DNA of 64,000 nucleotides, from the NCBI RefSeq assembly GCF_000185905.1, contig NC_014923.1, positions 6,099,501 to 6,163,500 on the forward strand, in the 5' to 3' direction. Under the pieces are notes generated by a model. The model worked only from the letters and a program-made list of their open reading frames with translations. It was not told the origin of the DNA and made no database searches. This DNA is from Mesorhizobium ciceri biovar biserrulae WSM1271. GTDB taxonomy: Bacteria; Pseudomonadota; Alphaproteobacteria; Rhizobiales; Rhizobiaceae. Positions 45,283-55,641 of the stretch are shown piece by piece (position 1 is the first letter of the stretch; the number at the start of each line of letters is the position of its first letter). The translations under genes and the position numbers were made by a program.

Positions 45283-47331
45283 TCAGCGGCGGCGCAGCAG
45301 CCACATCAGCACCGGGCCGCCGATCAACGTGGCGACGAGACCGGCCGGGATCTGGCGCGGGAAGATGGCGATCCGGCCCACCCAGTCGGCGGCGACCATG
45401 ATCAGCGCGCCGGCGAGCACCGCGCCAATGGCCTGCGGCAGCGCACGGGAAAGGCCAAGGCGACGAGCAAGATGCGGCGCCATAAGGCCGATGAAGGTCA
45501 GCGGACCGACGATCAGCGTCGAAGCCGCGGTGAGTGCCGCGACGGCCAGCAGCACGAGAAGCCGCGCCCTCTTCAGGTTGATGCCAAGGCCCTGAACGGC
45601 GGCGGAGCCGAGCGGCAGGATGTCGAGCCAGCGCACGAAGACAGGCGCGAGCGCGAAGAGGCAGACCGCGATACCACCGGTCAGCAGGGCGTCACCGACA
45701 TCGACGCCATAGGTCGAACCGGTCAGCCAGTTGAGCAGCAGCATGGCGCGAGGATCGCCGGTCGCGGTGAGCACCAGGATCAGCGCGTCGAACAAGGCCG
45801 TCAGGGCAACGCCGGCAAGCAGCAGCCGCTCCGGCGCATAGGCGGCACGACGGCCGATCGCCAGCGTCACCAGCAAAGCGGCGAAGGCGCCGATCGTTGC
45901 CGCCGCCGTCTGAACCGGGCGCCCGGCATCGACGAGCGCAAACAGCGCCACCATCATGCCAAGGGCGGCACCGGCGCTGATGCCCAGCACTTCGGGGCTG
46001 GCCATCGGATTGCCGGTCAGCCGCTGCATCATCAGCCCGGCAAGCGCCAGCATCGCCCCGGCACTCAGCGCGGCAAGCACGCGAGGCCACCGCCACGACA
46101 GCAAAGGCTGCAGCTCGTCGCCGAAGGCGAAGGTCCAGCCATGCGGACCCGGTCCATAGAGCAGGGCCAGCCCGAGCAGCAGAAGCAGAGCCAGGCCGAG
46201 TGCCATCAGAACAAGGCCGGGCCGGCTTGCGCGCGGCAGGCGCACGGCCATCAAGGTCGGGGCTTCCGAGCCAAGCGCAAGGCGCGGCAGCAGCCAGAGC
46301 AGCAGCGGCGCACCGAGAAGTGCTGTGATCGCTCCGGTCGGCAGCAGGTCGCCTTGCGGCCCGGTGGCGATCTGCACGCCTTGATCGGCGGCCCACAGCA
46401 ACGCGCCGCCGATCAGCGGCGCCATCACCAGCTGTTGGCCAAGCCGCCGGCCACCGCCGATGCGCGCGAGCGTCGCCGCGGCCAGGCCGACGAAGCCGAT
46501 GACGCCGACAGCGGCAACGACAAAGGCGATCAGCGCGACGGCGGCCGCCAGTCCGGCGAAGCGATAGGCGCCGAGCGGCACGCCAAGGCTGCGCGCGCCT
46601 TCATCGTCGAGGCCAAGCAGGGTCAGGGGCCGCACCATGAAGAAGATCGCCAGCGCCGCTGCGCCGATGCGGGGCAAAAGCCACAGCGTCGTCGACCAGT
46701 CCTGCTGGCCGAGCGAACCGGCGCCCCAGATGAACAGGCTGGCCAGCCATTCGTGCCGCAGCACGATGAGAGCGGCACCGATGGCGCCGGCATAGAGGCT
46801 GACCACAAGCCCGGCCAGCACCACCGAAAGCGGCGACAGGCCCTTGTGCCAGGACAGAGCGATGACGGCGGCAAGGGCCATAAATGCGCCGGCCAGCGCC
46901 ACCCATTCGCGGCCGAAGGCAAGCAGGGACGGTGACAGAAGCGTCGCCAGTGCCAGCGCCAGATAGGCGCCGGCCGAGACGCCAACGGTTTCAGGCGAGG
47001 CGAGCGGGTTGCGCAGAACCTGCTGCAGGACAGTTCCGGCAAGCCCGAGCGCCGCACCGCACAAAAGGCTGATCGCAAGACGGGGCAGGAAGGCATAGTG
47101 GACGAGCACCTGCCGCATGTCAGCGATGTCGGGAGCGGCGAGCGATTGGAGCCAGAGCGCCGATGGCAGTTGCACGGTGAGGTTCGAGACGGTTGCCGCT
47201 GCCGCAGCCGCGAGCAGCACCGCGCAAAGCAGGATCGCGCCTACCGGCTGATTGCTGGAAAAGCTCCACACGGGGGCCCGGCCGGCCGACGCAGGCTTCC
47301 CCCTTTGGGCAATGGCAGCATCCTCAGCCAT
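45283..47331 (-). CDS. fhuB: Fe3+-siderophore ABC permease FhuB (fused dimer)
   Basis: A 682-residue membrane protein with two tandem FecCD-type permease halves (~30-350 and ~365-680). Each half has about ten membrane helices and motifs such as LRNPLASPETVGVSAGAYLA in the first and GNPMASPEVLGISAGAALGM in the second. This fused arrangement is that of FhuB, the hydroxamate (ferrichrome) importer. It overlaps the end of fhuD by 8 bases, so translation is coupled. No ATP-binding partner (FhuC) is seen in the window; it must come from elsewhere. Confidence 0.93.
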   Translation of the reverse strand: MAEDAAIAQRGKPASAGRAPVWSFSSNQPVGAILLCAVLLAAAAAATVSNLTVQLPSALWLQSLAAPDIADMRQVLVHYAFLPRLAISLLCGAALGLAGTVLQQVLRNPLASPETVGVSAGAYLALALATLLSPSLLAFGREWVALAGAFMALAAVIALSWHKGLSPLSVVLAGLVVSLYAGAIGAALIVLRHEWLASLFIWGAGSLGQQDWSTTLWLLPRIGAAALAIFFMVRPLTLLGLDDEGARSLGVPLGAYRFAGLAAAVALIAFVVAAVGVIGFVGLAAATLARIGGGRRLGQQLVMAPLIGGALLWAADQGVQIATGPQGDLLPTGAITALLGAPLLLWLLPRLALGSEAPTLMAVRLPRASRPGLVLMALGLALLLLLGLALLYGPGPHGWTFAFGDELQPLLSWRWPRVLAALSAGAMLALAGLMMQRLTGNPMASPEVLGISAGAALGMMVALFALVDAGRPVQTAAATIGAFAALLVTLAIGRRAAYAPERLLLAGVALTALFDALILVLTATGDPRAMLLLNWLTGSTYGVDVGDALLTGGIAVCLFALAPVFVRWLDILPLGSAAVQGLGINLKRARLLVLLAVAALTAASTLIVGPLTFIGLMAPHLARRLGLSRALPQAIGAVLAGALIMVAADWVGRIAIFPRQIPAGLVATLIGGPVLMWLLRRR

Positions 47332-48199
47332 GGGCGGCCTCCGCGGTCATCGCCGATGCCAGGACCCGGGCAAAACGGCTCGCGGATGGAAGCGCGCCAA
47401 ACATCAGGACGGCAGGAAGGCGCATGATCGAGCGGTTGCGCACGAAGGGCATGGCATTCCAGACCGGACTTTCGGTCAGCGTGCCGCCGGCGCCCTCAGG
47501 CAAGGGTTCGAGATAGGCGAGGCGCGCATCGCTGGATGTCGCCAGCCCGTCGATGCCCACGGTCGAAAACCCCCAATAGTTGGTCTCGGCCGTCCACGCG
47601 TTGCTGAGCCCGATGCGGTCGAACACCTCCTGAAACAGGCTCTTTGCGCCGTAGACGCGCACATTGCGGGGGTCCAGGAAGCTGACGACATAGATCGGCC
47701 GTGCCGAAAGCGGCGCCAGTTGCTGGCGAACCTCCAAAAGATACGCGTCTGTCGCCGCGATCAGCGCCTCGCCTTCGCTTTCCTTGCCGACAAGCCCGGC
47801 GAGCTGGCGCGTCGCCTCGAGCGCGCGCCGATAGGGCTGCCCGGCCTCGGTATAGAGCCCGATCGTCGTCACTGGAGCCACGCGTTCGAGCAGCGGCTTG
47901 ATGCCGTCGAGATACGGCATGGACAGGATGATGTCGGGCCTGAGCTGCTGCAGGAATTCGAGATTGGGCTCGAGCAACGTGCCGAGATCGGCAATGTCGG
48001 GCGGCAGCCGCGGCTCGACCACCCATTTCTCCCAGACCTCCCGATCGGCAATGGCGACCGGGCTGACACCGAGCATGAGCAAGGTCTCGGTCAACCCGTC
48101 ATCCAGGCAGACGATGCGCAACGGACGGGCTTCAGCCGTGGAGGACCCCATGCCGGCGAACGGCAGCGTAAAAAGCCCGAGCGCCTGGCGCCGGGTCAT
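47324..48199 (-). CDS. fhuD: Iron-siderophore-binding protein FhuD
   Basis: A 291-residue class III solute-binding protein. The ATG at 48199 gives a twin-arginine leader (MTRRQALGLFTLPFAG), as in other FhuD proteins. Motifs: RIVCLDDGLTETLLMLGVSP, EPNLEFLQQLRPDIILSMPY, and IYVVSFLDPRNVRVYGAKSL near the hinge helix. It should bind ferric hydroxamate siderophores in the periplasm and hand them to FhuB. An upstream in-frame TTG (48256) would hide the leader and is less likely. It is the first gene of the fhuD-fhuB-esterase operon. Confidence 0.9.
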   Translation of the reverse strand: MTRRQALGLFTLPFAGMGSSTAEARPLRIVCLDDGLTETLLMLGVSPVAIADREVWEKWVVEPRLPPDIADLGTLLEPNLEFLQQLRPDIILSMPYLDGIKPLLERVAPVTTIGLYTEAGQPYRRALEATRQLAGLVGKESEGEALIAATDAYLLEVRQQLAPLSARPIYVVSFLDPRNVRVYGAKSLFQEVFDRIGLSNAWTAETNYWGFSTVGIDGLATSSDARLAYLEPLPEGAGGTLTESPVWNAMPFVRNRSIMRLPAVLMFGALPSASRFARVLASAMTAEAAHG

Positions 48200-48704
48200 T
48201 CGGCTGCGCAAATGATCGGGCGCGGCTCTCGACTGGGGCTCTTGGTCTCTCTGCAATGCGGCCGGCCCTGCTTTTTCGGGGGTTGGTCTCCAGTGACCAC
48301 TGCCCGGTGACTATGAAACATGAATATACTAGTCAATATTTAAGATGCCTGCCCAGTCAACTTTCACGCAACCGCATGCCAAGCGCAGACGCCCACTGGC
48401 CGCAAGGCGATTCGCCCGTACAACAACCCTGTGCGACGTCACCGTCCGAATCACGGTTTGCGAAGCCCAATCCGCGCCCCGCATCATTTTTCCTCCACGA
48501 ATGCATTCCATGATAGAGGGAGCTACGGTCGCCTTTGGGCAGCCGTTTCCTGGATTGCCTGAGAGACCAAAGACGGCCAAGAACCAAAAGCCGGCAGCAA
48601 GCCGCCACCTGAAGACGTCAAGGACCGGTCGAACGCATCAAGGCAGCGTGATCGGGTTGCACTCGGCAAGGCTTGATGATTTGTTGCCGCTATACGGAGA
48701 ACGA
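48200..48704. other. Intergenic region with fhuD promoter
   Basis: No supported gene. An AT-rich patch at about 48318-48343 contains AATAT and ATATT arms around ACTAGTCA and could be an operator for iron regulation, but it does not match Fur, RirA (IRO) or Irr boxes clearly. Confidence 0.35.
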
Positions 48705-49052
48705 ATGATGCGAGAGCCTGCCGGTCAAGACGAATACGGGTCGACGAACCCTTTCGATCCGGACGACCTGCCAACCTTGAACGCAATCGGCCCGAGCATG
48801 GGAAGCGGCAATGATTTCGAGAGATATGCCGTTGCCGTGATCATCGTGTTCGGTGGGCTGATCATCGGCGGGCTGATGGCCGCATCGATGGTCTTCGGGC
48901 ACCGCAACGGCTTCCTCTTCGCGCTTGGCGGCGCCACATCCGCCTGGATCTCCGGAAATGCGCTGCTGCTCGACCGGCCGCGCATCTATGCGCTGTTCGT
49001 CGGCATTGCCGCCTTGATGCTGGTTGCGTCCACCCTCACGCTGGTCTTGTGA
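48705..49052 (+). CDS. Small membrane protein of unknown function
   Basis: A 115-residue protein. The ATG at 48705 has CGGAGA upstream. After a ~35-residue soluble part come three membrane helices (AVAVIIVFGGLIIGGLMAAS, FLFALGGATSAWISGNALLL, IYALFVGIAALMLVASTLTL). No family recognised. The open frame continues upstream to 48345, but that part has no membrane or family features. Confidence 0.65.
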   Translation: MMREPAGQDEYGSTNPFDPDDLPTLNAIGPSMGSGNDFERYAVAVIIVFGGLIIGGLMAASMVFGHRNGFLFALGGATSAWISGNALLLDRPRIYALFVGIAALMLVASTLTLVL

Positions 49053-49081
49053 CGGTCAAGTCGGTGTGAGCCGATCCACTT

Positions 49082-49118
49082 GAGCAGCGGGCGATCAACC
49101 CGAATCGCCACGCTGCTC
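49082..49118. terminator. Bidirectional hairpin between convergent genes
   Basis: GAGCAGCG and CGCTGCTC (8 bp) enclose a second stem, GCGAT with ATCGC, around an 8-base loop. It lies between the membrane-protein gene and the convergent ggt gene. A short T-rich tail (CTTTT) follows a few bases to the right. Confidence 0.6.
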
Positions 49119-49138
49119 CAAGCTTTTCCTCCGAGCTG

Positions 49139-50878
<1,740 letters not shown>

Positions 50879-50958
50879 GGCGGTTCTCCGGGCGGGGGGA
50901 TGCCTAGAAGACCGTGTTGGACGGATCGAGTCCACTAACAATTAAGGGAGCACGAGAA

Positions 50959-51177
50959 AGAGCCCCTCACCCGGATTGCCAACCGAATTGCGAAGGGTAA
51001 TTCGGGGCAATCCGACCTCTCCCCGAGGGGAGAGGAGGTGTCAGCGCTGACGCCAGTCTCTTCTCCCTGCGGGGGTGAGGCGTGGTCCGCGCAGCGGGCG
51101 AAAAGCCAACTGCTTGGCTTTTCGAACAACGAACGCCCGGAGGGCGGTGGCCCGCAAAGCGGCCGGATGAGGGGGCC
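50959..51177. repeat. RIME-like intergenic palindromic element
   Basis: About 220 bp bounded by near-inverted ends (AGCCCCTCACCCGG at the left, CCGGATGAGGGGGC at the right). It contains an inner palindrome CCTCTCCCCGAGGGGAGAGG and the reversed CTTCTCCCTGCGGGGGTGAGG-type block, in pieces. Such elements are common between rhizobial genes. It separates the ends and starts of the ggt and rha regions. Confidence 0.65.
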
Positions 51178-51186
51178 GGCTCGGCC

Positions 51187-52476
51187 TCAGACAATGCCGC
51201 CCGAACCGCCAGCGACTGCAGGGCGTTCCGCTGCAACCTTGGCGCGGTAACCCGCCGCTCGATAGGCGGCGACCGGGTCGATGGCGCCGCCGGTCTTCAG
51301 CCGCGCCATGGCGAGGATCGGCTCGACATCGGTGCGGTAGGCCGCTTTCAGCGTCTGCGTCGCCATCAGCGCGTCATTGCTATCCTGAAAACCTTCCAAC
51401 GCCTTGCGATCGACCAGCAGCGCCTGCGCATAGGCGCGCTGCACCTCGACTGCCGACAGCATCAGGCTTTCGATCGGATCGGTGACGTTGTGGCTCTGGT
51501 CGAGCATGTGGGCCGGGTCGAACCCCTCGGCGCCGGAAAGTTCGGCGTCGACCAGTTCGTTGAAGACGAGAAACAGCCGGTAAGGATCGATCGAACCGGC
51601 GTCGAGATCGTCGTCGCCATATTTCGAATCGTTGAAGTGGAAGCCGCCGAGTTTTTTGAACTGGATCAGCCGCGACACGATCATCTCGATGTTGACGTTT
51701 GGGGCATGGTGGCCGAGGTCGACGAGACAGAACGCCTTGTCGCCCAGCTCCTGCGCGATCATGTAGTTGGTGCCCCAGTCCTGCACGACGGTGGAATAGA
51801 AGGCCGGCTCGTACATCTTGTGCTCGCTGAACAGCTTCCAGTCGGCGGGCAGTCCGGCGTAGACCTCTTTCATGGCGTCGAGATAGCGCTCGAATGCCTT
51901 GGCGAAATTGACCTGGCCGGGAAAGTTCGAACCGTCGCCGATCCACACCGTCAGCGCCTTGGAGCCGAGCGTCTTGCCGATCTCGATGCATTCGAGATTA
52001 TGCTCGACCGCTTGCCGGCGCGTGCCGGCGTCGGCATGCGCCAGCGAGCCGAATTTGTAGGAGAGCTTCTGGTCCTTGGCGTCGGAAAAGGTGTTGGAGT
52101 TCATGGCGTCGAAGCCGAGGCCAAAGCGCGAGGCCGCTTGCTTCAGCCGGTTCGGATCGGCCTTGTCCCACGGAATGTGCAGGGAAACGGTCGGCGTCGC
52201 CTGCGTCAATTGCTGGATGACGGCGCAATCCTCGATCTTGTCGAAGATATCGCGTGGCTCGCCGGCACCGGGAAAGCGGGCAAAGCGCGTGCCGCCCGTG
52301 CCGACGCCCCAGGACGGGATCGCCACCGCGAATTTCTCGACCTTGTCTCTGATAGCGTCGATGGCGATGCCGCGACGGTCGAGCCGCTCGCCGAGCGAGG
52401 CGTAGTCGCGCTCGAGGTTTGCCTTGCGCGCGGCGTTGTCCTTGTCGACGAGGTCGGCGGAGATGATATGTTCCAT
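51187..52476 (-). CDS. rhaI: L-rhamnose isomerase
   Basis: A 429-residue TIM-barrel sugar isomerase of the L-rhamnose isomerase (Pseudomonas stutzeri-like) type. Motifs: AIPSWGVGTGGTRFARFPGA, SLHIPWDKADPNRLKQAASR, WIGDGSNFPGQVNFAKAFER with acidic metal ligands, EHKMYEPAFYSTVVQDWGTN, DLGHHAPNVNIEMIVSRL and GGFHFNDSKYGDDDLDAGSI. It converts L-rhamnose to L-rhamnulose. It is encoded 12 bases downstream of rhaD on the same transcript and divergent from the importer operon, the order known from R. leguminosarum. Confidence 0.92.
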   Translation of the reverse strand: MEHIISADLVDKDNAARKANLERDYASLGERLDRRGIAIDAIRDKVEKFAVAIPSWGVGTGGTRFARFPGAGEPRDIFDKIEDCAVIQQLTQATPTVSLHIPWDKADPNRLKQAASRFGLGFDAMNSNTFSDAKDQKLSYKFGSLAHADAGTRRQAVEHNLECIEIGKTLGSKALTVWIGDGSNFPGQVNFAKAFERYLDAMKEVYAGLPADWKLFSEHKMYEPAFYSTVVQDWGTNYMIAQELGDKAFCLVDLGHHAPNVNIEMIVSRLIQFKKLGGFHFNDSKYGDDDLDAGSIDPYRLFLVFNELVDAELSGAEGFDPAHMLDQSHNVTDPIESLMLSAVEVQRAYAQALLVDRKALEGFQDSNDALMATQTLKAAYRTDVEPILAMARLKTGGAIDPVAAYRAAGYRAKVAAERPAVAGGSGGIV

Positions 52477-52488
52477 CGTCCCCTCCGC

Positions 52489-54591
52489 TCAGCGCGTGAA
52501 CGACTGGGCGTTGCCCGCGTCGACATTGATGATGTTGCCGGTCGACTTGGCCGACATGTCGGACGCCAGGAAATAGATCGCCTCTGCGATGTCTTCCGGG
52601 AAGACCGAGCGCTTCAGCATCGAACGCGAGCGATAGTGCTCCTCCAGATCGTCGGTCGACATCTTGTAGGCGGCGGCGCGCTGTTCCTTCCACTCGCCGG
52701 TCCAGATCTTCGAGCCGCGCAACACCGCGTCCGGGTTGACGACATTGACCCTGATCTGCGCCTCCGCGCCCTCCAGCGCCAGGCAGCGGGCGAGATGGAT
52801 CTCGGCAGCCTTGGCGGTGCAATAGGCGGCGGCGTTCGGCGATGCGGCAAGGCCGTTCTTGGAGGCGACGAAGACGACGTTGCCGCCAATCTTCTGCGCG
52901 CGGAACAGCCGGAACGCTTCCCGCGAGACCAGGAAATAACCGGTCGACAGGATGTCCATGTTCTTGTTCCACAGCGCCAGCGTCGTCTCCTCGATCGGCG
53001 CCGAGGAGGCCAGCCCTGCATTCGATACCAGAATGTCGATGCCGCCGAACTCGACCGCTGTCTCGGCAAAGCCCGAAATGACCTGCTCCTCCGAGGTGAC
53101 ATTGATCAGCACCGGCCGCACGAAGTCCCTGCCGTAGACTTTCGCCAGTTCGTCATTGGCGCTGGCCAGTGCTGTCTCGTCGATGTCGGCCAGCACCACG
53201 CAGGCGCCTTCGCGCAGCAGGCGGTTGGCCGTGGCGCGGCCGATGCCGCCGGCGCCACCCGTGACCAGGGCGATCTGGCCGGCAAGCGACTTCGGCTTCG
53301 GCATACGCTGCAGCTTCAGGTCTTCGAGCAGCCAGTACTCGATGTCGAAGGCTTCCTGTGCAGGCAGGCCGACATAAGACGACACGGTGGAGGCGCCGCG
53401 CATGACGTTGATGGCGTTGACATAGAATTCGCCCGAGATGCGCGCCGTCGCCTTGTCGCCGGCGAAGGTGAACATGCCGACGCCGGGCATCAGGTAGACG
53501 ACGGCATTGGGATCGCGGATGGTGGGCGAGTCCGGATGCTTGCAGCTGTCGTAATAGGCCTGGTAGCCAACGCGATATTCGGCGATGTCGTCGGCAAGAC
53601 GCGCGATGACGGCATCGACATCGGGTTTTGCCGGATCGAACTCGATGACCAGCGGGCGGATCTTGGTGCGCAGGAAATGGTCGGGGCATGAGGTGCCGAG
53701 TGCCGCCAGCGGGCGCAGATCCCTGGAGTTGACGAATTCGAGCACAGCAGTGGAATCGTCGAAATGGCCTGTTTTGTGGCTCCTTTCCGAGATCAGGCCG
53801 CGAATCCTCGGCATCAGTTTGGCCGCGATGGCACGGCGCTCAGTGGCGTCGAGCGACTTGACCGCTTCACCGCCGAAGATAGCGACACCCTCGGAGCGGC
53901 GCTCGAACCATTCGATCGCCTGGTTGATCACCGAGATCGTCGTCTCGTAGCATTCCCTGGGGGTGTCGCCCCAGGTGAACAGGCCGTGGCTTTCCAGGAT
54001 GACGCCCTTGGCAGCCGGATGTTCGAGGCAGAATTTCTCCAGCCACAGGCCAAGTTCGAAGCCAGGGCGCTTCCACGGCAGCCAGCCGATGGCGTCGCCG
54101 AAGATTTCTTTCGTCAGCGCCTTCGAATCCTTCGCCGCGGCAATGGCGATGATGGCATCGGGATGCATGTGGTCGACAAAGGGCTTCGGCACGTAGGCAT
54201 GCAGCGGCGTGTCGATCGAAGCCGCACGCGGATTGAGGTTGAAGGTGCAGTGCGGCAGGAAGCCGACCATCTCGTCTTCGTGCTCGACGCCGCGATAGAG
54301 GCCTTTGAGCGCGCGCAGCTTGTCCATGTAGAGCGTGGCAAAGCCGTCCAGCTTGATCGAGGCGCTGTCGCCGCCCGATCCCTTGACCCACAGCACTTCG
54401 ACATCCTCGCCGGTGAGCGGGTCTTTCTGCCAGATCTTCGACGACGTGTTGCCGCCGCCATAGTTGGTGACCCGCTTGTCGGAACCAAGTGTGTTCGAAC
54501 GGTAGACCAGAAGTTCCGGCCCGCTCATGGCGTGAGCCTTGGCCTCGTCCCACAGATTGGCGAGGCGCGCGCCGGTGCGCTTGTCGAGCAT
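52489..54591 (-). CDS. rhaD: Bifunctional rhamnulose-1-phosphate aldolase / short-chain dehydrogenase
   Basis: A 700-residue fusion. The first ~420 residues are a class II aldolase/adducin domain: NYGGGNTSSKIW, VKGSGGDSASI, and the zinc-histidine region DHMHPDAIIAIAA (H-x-H) with ESHGLFTWG. The rest (~435-700) is an SDR Rossmann domain: ALVTGGAGGIGRATANRLL, VLADID, LVSNAGLA and the catalytic YxxxK as YCTAKAAE. It cleaves rhamnulose-1-phosphate to DHAP and L-lactaldehyde, and the SDR half can oxidise lactaldehyde. I use the ATG at 54591, 8 bases after GGAGG. First gene of the leftward rhaDI operon. Confidence 0.93.
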   Translation of the reverse strand: MLDKRTGARLANLWDEAKAHAMSGPELLVYRSNTLGSDKRVTNYGGGNTSSKIWQKDPLTGEDVEVLWVKGSGGDSASIKLDGFATLYMDKLRALKGLYRGVEHEDEMVGFLPHCTFNLNPRAASIDTPLHAYVPKPFVDHMHPDAIIAIAAAKDSKALTKEIFGDAIGWLPWKRPGFELGLWLEKFCLEHPAAKGVILESHGLFTWGDTPRECYETTISVINQAIEWFERRSEGVAIFGGEAVKSLDATERRAIAAKLMPRIRGLISERSHKTGHFDDSTAVLEFVNSRDLRPLAALGTSCPDHFLRTKIRPLVIEFDPAKPDVDAVIARLADDIAEYRVGYQAYYDSCKHPDSPTIRDPNAVVYLMPGVGMFTFAGDKATARISGEFYVNAINVMRGASTVSSYVGLPAQEAFDIEYWLLEDLKLQRMPKPKSLAGQIALVTGGAGGIGRATANRLLREGACVVLADIDETALASANDELAKVYGRDFVRPVLINVTSEEQVISGFAETAVEFGGIDILVSNAGLASSAPIEETTLALWNKNMDILSTGYFLVSREAFRLFRAQKIGGNVVFVASKNGLAASPNAAAYCTAKAAEIHLARCLALEGAEAQIRVNVVNPDAVLRGSKIWTGEWKEQRAAAYKMSTDDLEEHYRSRSMLKRSVFPEDIAEAIYFLASDMSAKSTGNIINVDAGNAQSFTR

Positions 54592-54674
54592 AAGAAATCC
54601 TCCCGAAGGCACGCAAAAGGCGCGGCCATTTGGCCCCGAATTTCCACGGAAGCGGTCGGCTTGTCAATCACAAA

Positions 54675-54721
54675 CGATCAATATCGATCATATTGCACTG
54701 CACAATGAAATTATATGATCG
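54675..54721. promoter_or_regulatory. Probable RhaR operator region (three CGATCATAT-type sites)
   Basis: Two direct copies, CGATCAATAT (54675-54684) and CGATCATATT (54685-54694), are spaced exactly 10 bp apart, one helical turn. A perfect reverse copy ATATGATCG follows at 54713-54721. They lie midway between divergent rhaD and rhaR. DeoR-type repressors bind such repeated sites, so this is the best candidate for control of both operons. Confidence 0.65.
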
Positions 54722-54728
54722 GAAATGA

Positions 54729-54757
54729 TTGACACTGCGCGTTTTGGGTGCCTAGAT
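54729..54757 (+). promoter_or_regulatory. Candidate promoter of rhaRSTPQUK
   Basis: TTGACA (54729-54734), a 17-base gap, then CTAGAT (54752-54757). The -35 box is perfect and the -10 box weak. It directly follows the operator repeats and lies 20 bases before the rhaR start. Confidence 0.5.
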
Positions 54758-54776
54758 GCCCGGGCAGGGAGGAACC

Positions 54777-55586
54777 ATGCACGAAAAAGAGCGCCACAGG
54801 ATCATTCTGTCCGCCGTCCAGGAAAAGCCTGTGGTGACGGTGCAGGAGATGGTCGACCTGACGGAGTCCTCCGAGGCGACGATCCGGCGCGATATCGCGG
54901 CTCTCCACGTCCAGAAGCGCCTGCGCCGCGTGCGCGGCGGCGCCGAGGCAATCTCGCCGCCGCAGTTCATCGGGCTGGCCGGCCGGCCCTTTTCCGTCAA
55001 CGAAACCATCAACGCCTCGCAGAAGCGGGCGATTGCGCGTGAAGCGGTCGAGCTGTGCAACGACGGCGAACCGATCATCATCAATGGCGGCACCACCACC
55101 TTCCAGATGGTGCATTTCCTGACCGGCCGCCGCATGCCGATCTTCACCAATTCGTTCCCCATCGCCGAGCACCTGCTCAAGCACTCCAAGAATACGGTGA
55201 TGCTGTCGGGCGGCACCATTTATCGCGAGCAGAACATCATCCTGTCGCCCTTCGACAACGACGTGACGCGCAATTTCTATGCGCGCCGCATGTTCATGGG
55301 TGCGCAGGGTCTGGGGCCGCTCGGCCTGATGGAGGGCGATCCGCTCTTGATCCAGGCGGAGCAGAAACTGATCGACCAGGCCGACGAGTTGGTGGTGCTG
55401 GTCGATTCCTCGAAATTCCGCAAACGCTCCAGCCTCATCCTGTGCGGGCTGTCGCGCATCGCCACCGTCATCACCGATGACGGCATCGAGGATCGTGAAG
55501 CCAAGATGCTGGAGACCGCCGGCGTGACGCTGATCGTCGCCCGCACATCCGCAACCAACAAGGAAGAATCTTCACTGCAGGCCTGA
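54777..55586 (+). CDS. rhaR: DeoR-family regulator of rhamnose catabolism
   Basis: A 269-residue regulator. Residues ~1-55 are a DeoR winged helix-turn-helix (VVTVQEMVDLTESSEATIRR, then DIAALHVQKRLRRVRGGA). The rest is the DeoR sugar-phosphate sensor domain: DGEPIIINGGTTTFQMVHFL, NSFPIAEHLLK, VMLSGGTIYREQN and VVLVDSSKFRKRSS. It probably represses both rha operons and responds to a rhamnose metabolite. The ATG at 54777 follows GGGAGGA and is preferred over the ATG at 54756. First gene of the seven-gene rightward operon. Confidence 0.92.
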   Translation: MHEKERHRIILSAVQEKPVVTVQEMVDLTESSEATIRRDIAALHVQKRLRRVRGGAEAISPPQFIGLAGRPFSVNETINASQKRAIAREAVELCNDGEPIIINGGTTTFQMVHFLTGRRMPIFTNSFPIAEHLLKHSKNTVMLSGGTIYREQNIILSPFDNDVTRNFYARRMFMGAQGLGPLGLMEGDPLLIQAEQKLIDQADELVVLVDSSKFRKRSSLILCGLSRIATVITDDGIEDREAKMLETAGVTLIVARTSATNKEESSLQA

Positions 55587-55641
55587 GGCCAACTCGCGCT
55601 CGCAGCGGCGATGGAATGCAACGCTCAAGGGAGGAAATTCG

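Noticed and set aside
45154..46935. 593-codon open frame opposite fhuB
   Set aside because: Shadow of a GC-rich membrane-protein gene; its protein is a monotone of Arg, Gln and Gly without motifs.
48318..48343. Fur/RirA box upstream of fhuD
   Set aside because: The AT-rich inverted repeat does not fit the known iron-box consensus closely enough.
51082..53691. 869-codon open frame opposite rhaI and rhaD
   Set aside because: Antisense shadow of two well-conserved genes; no domain recognisable.
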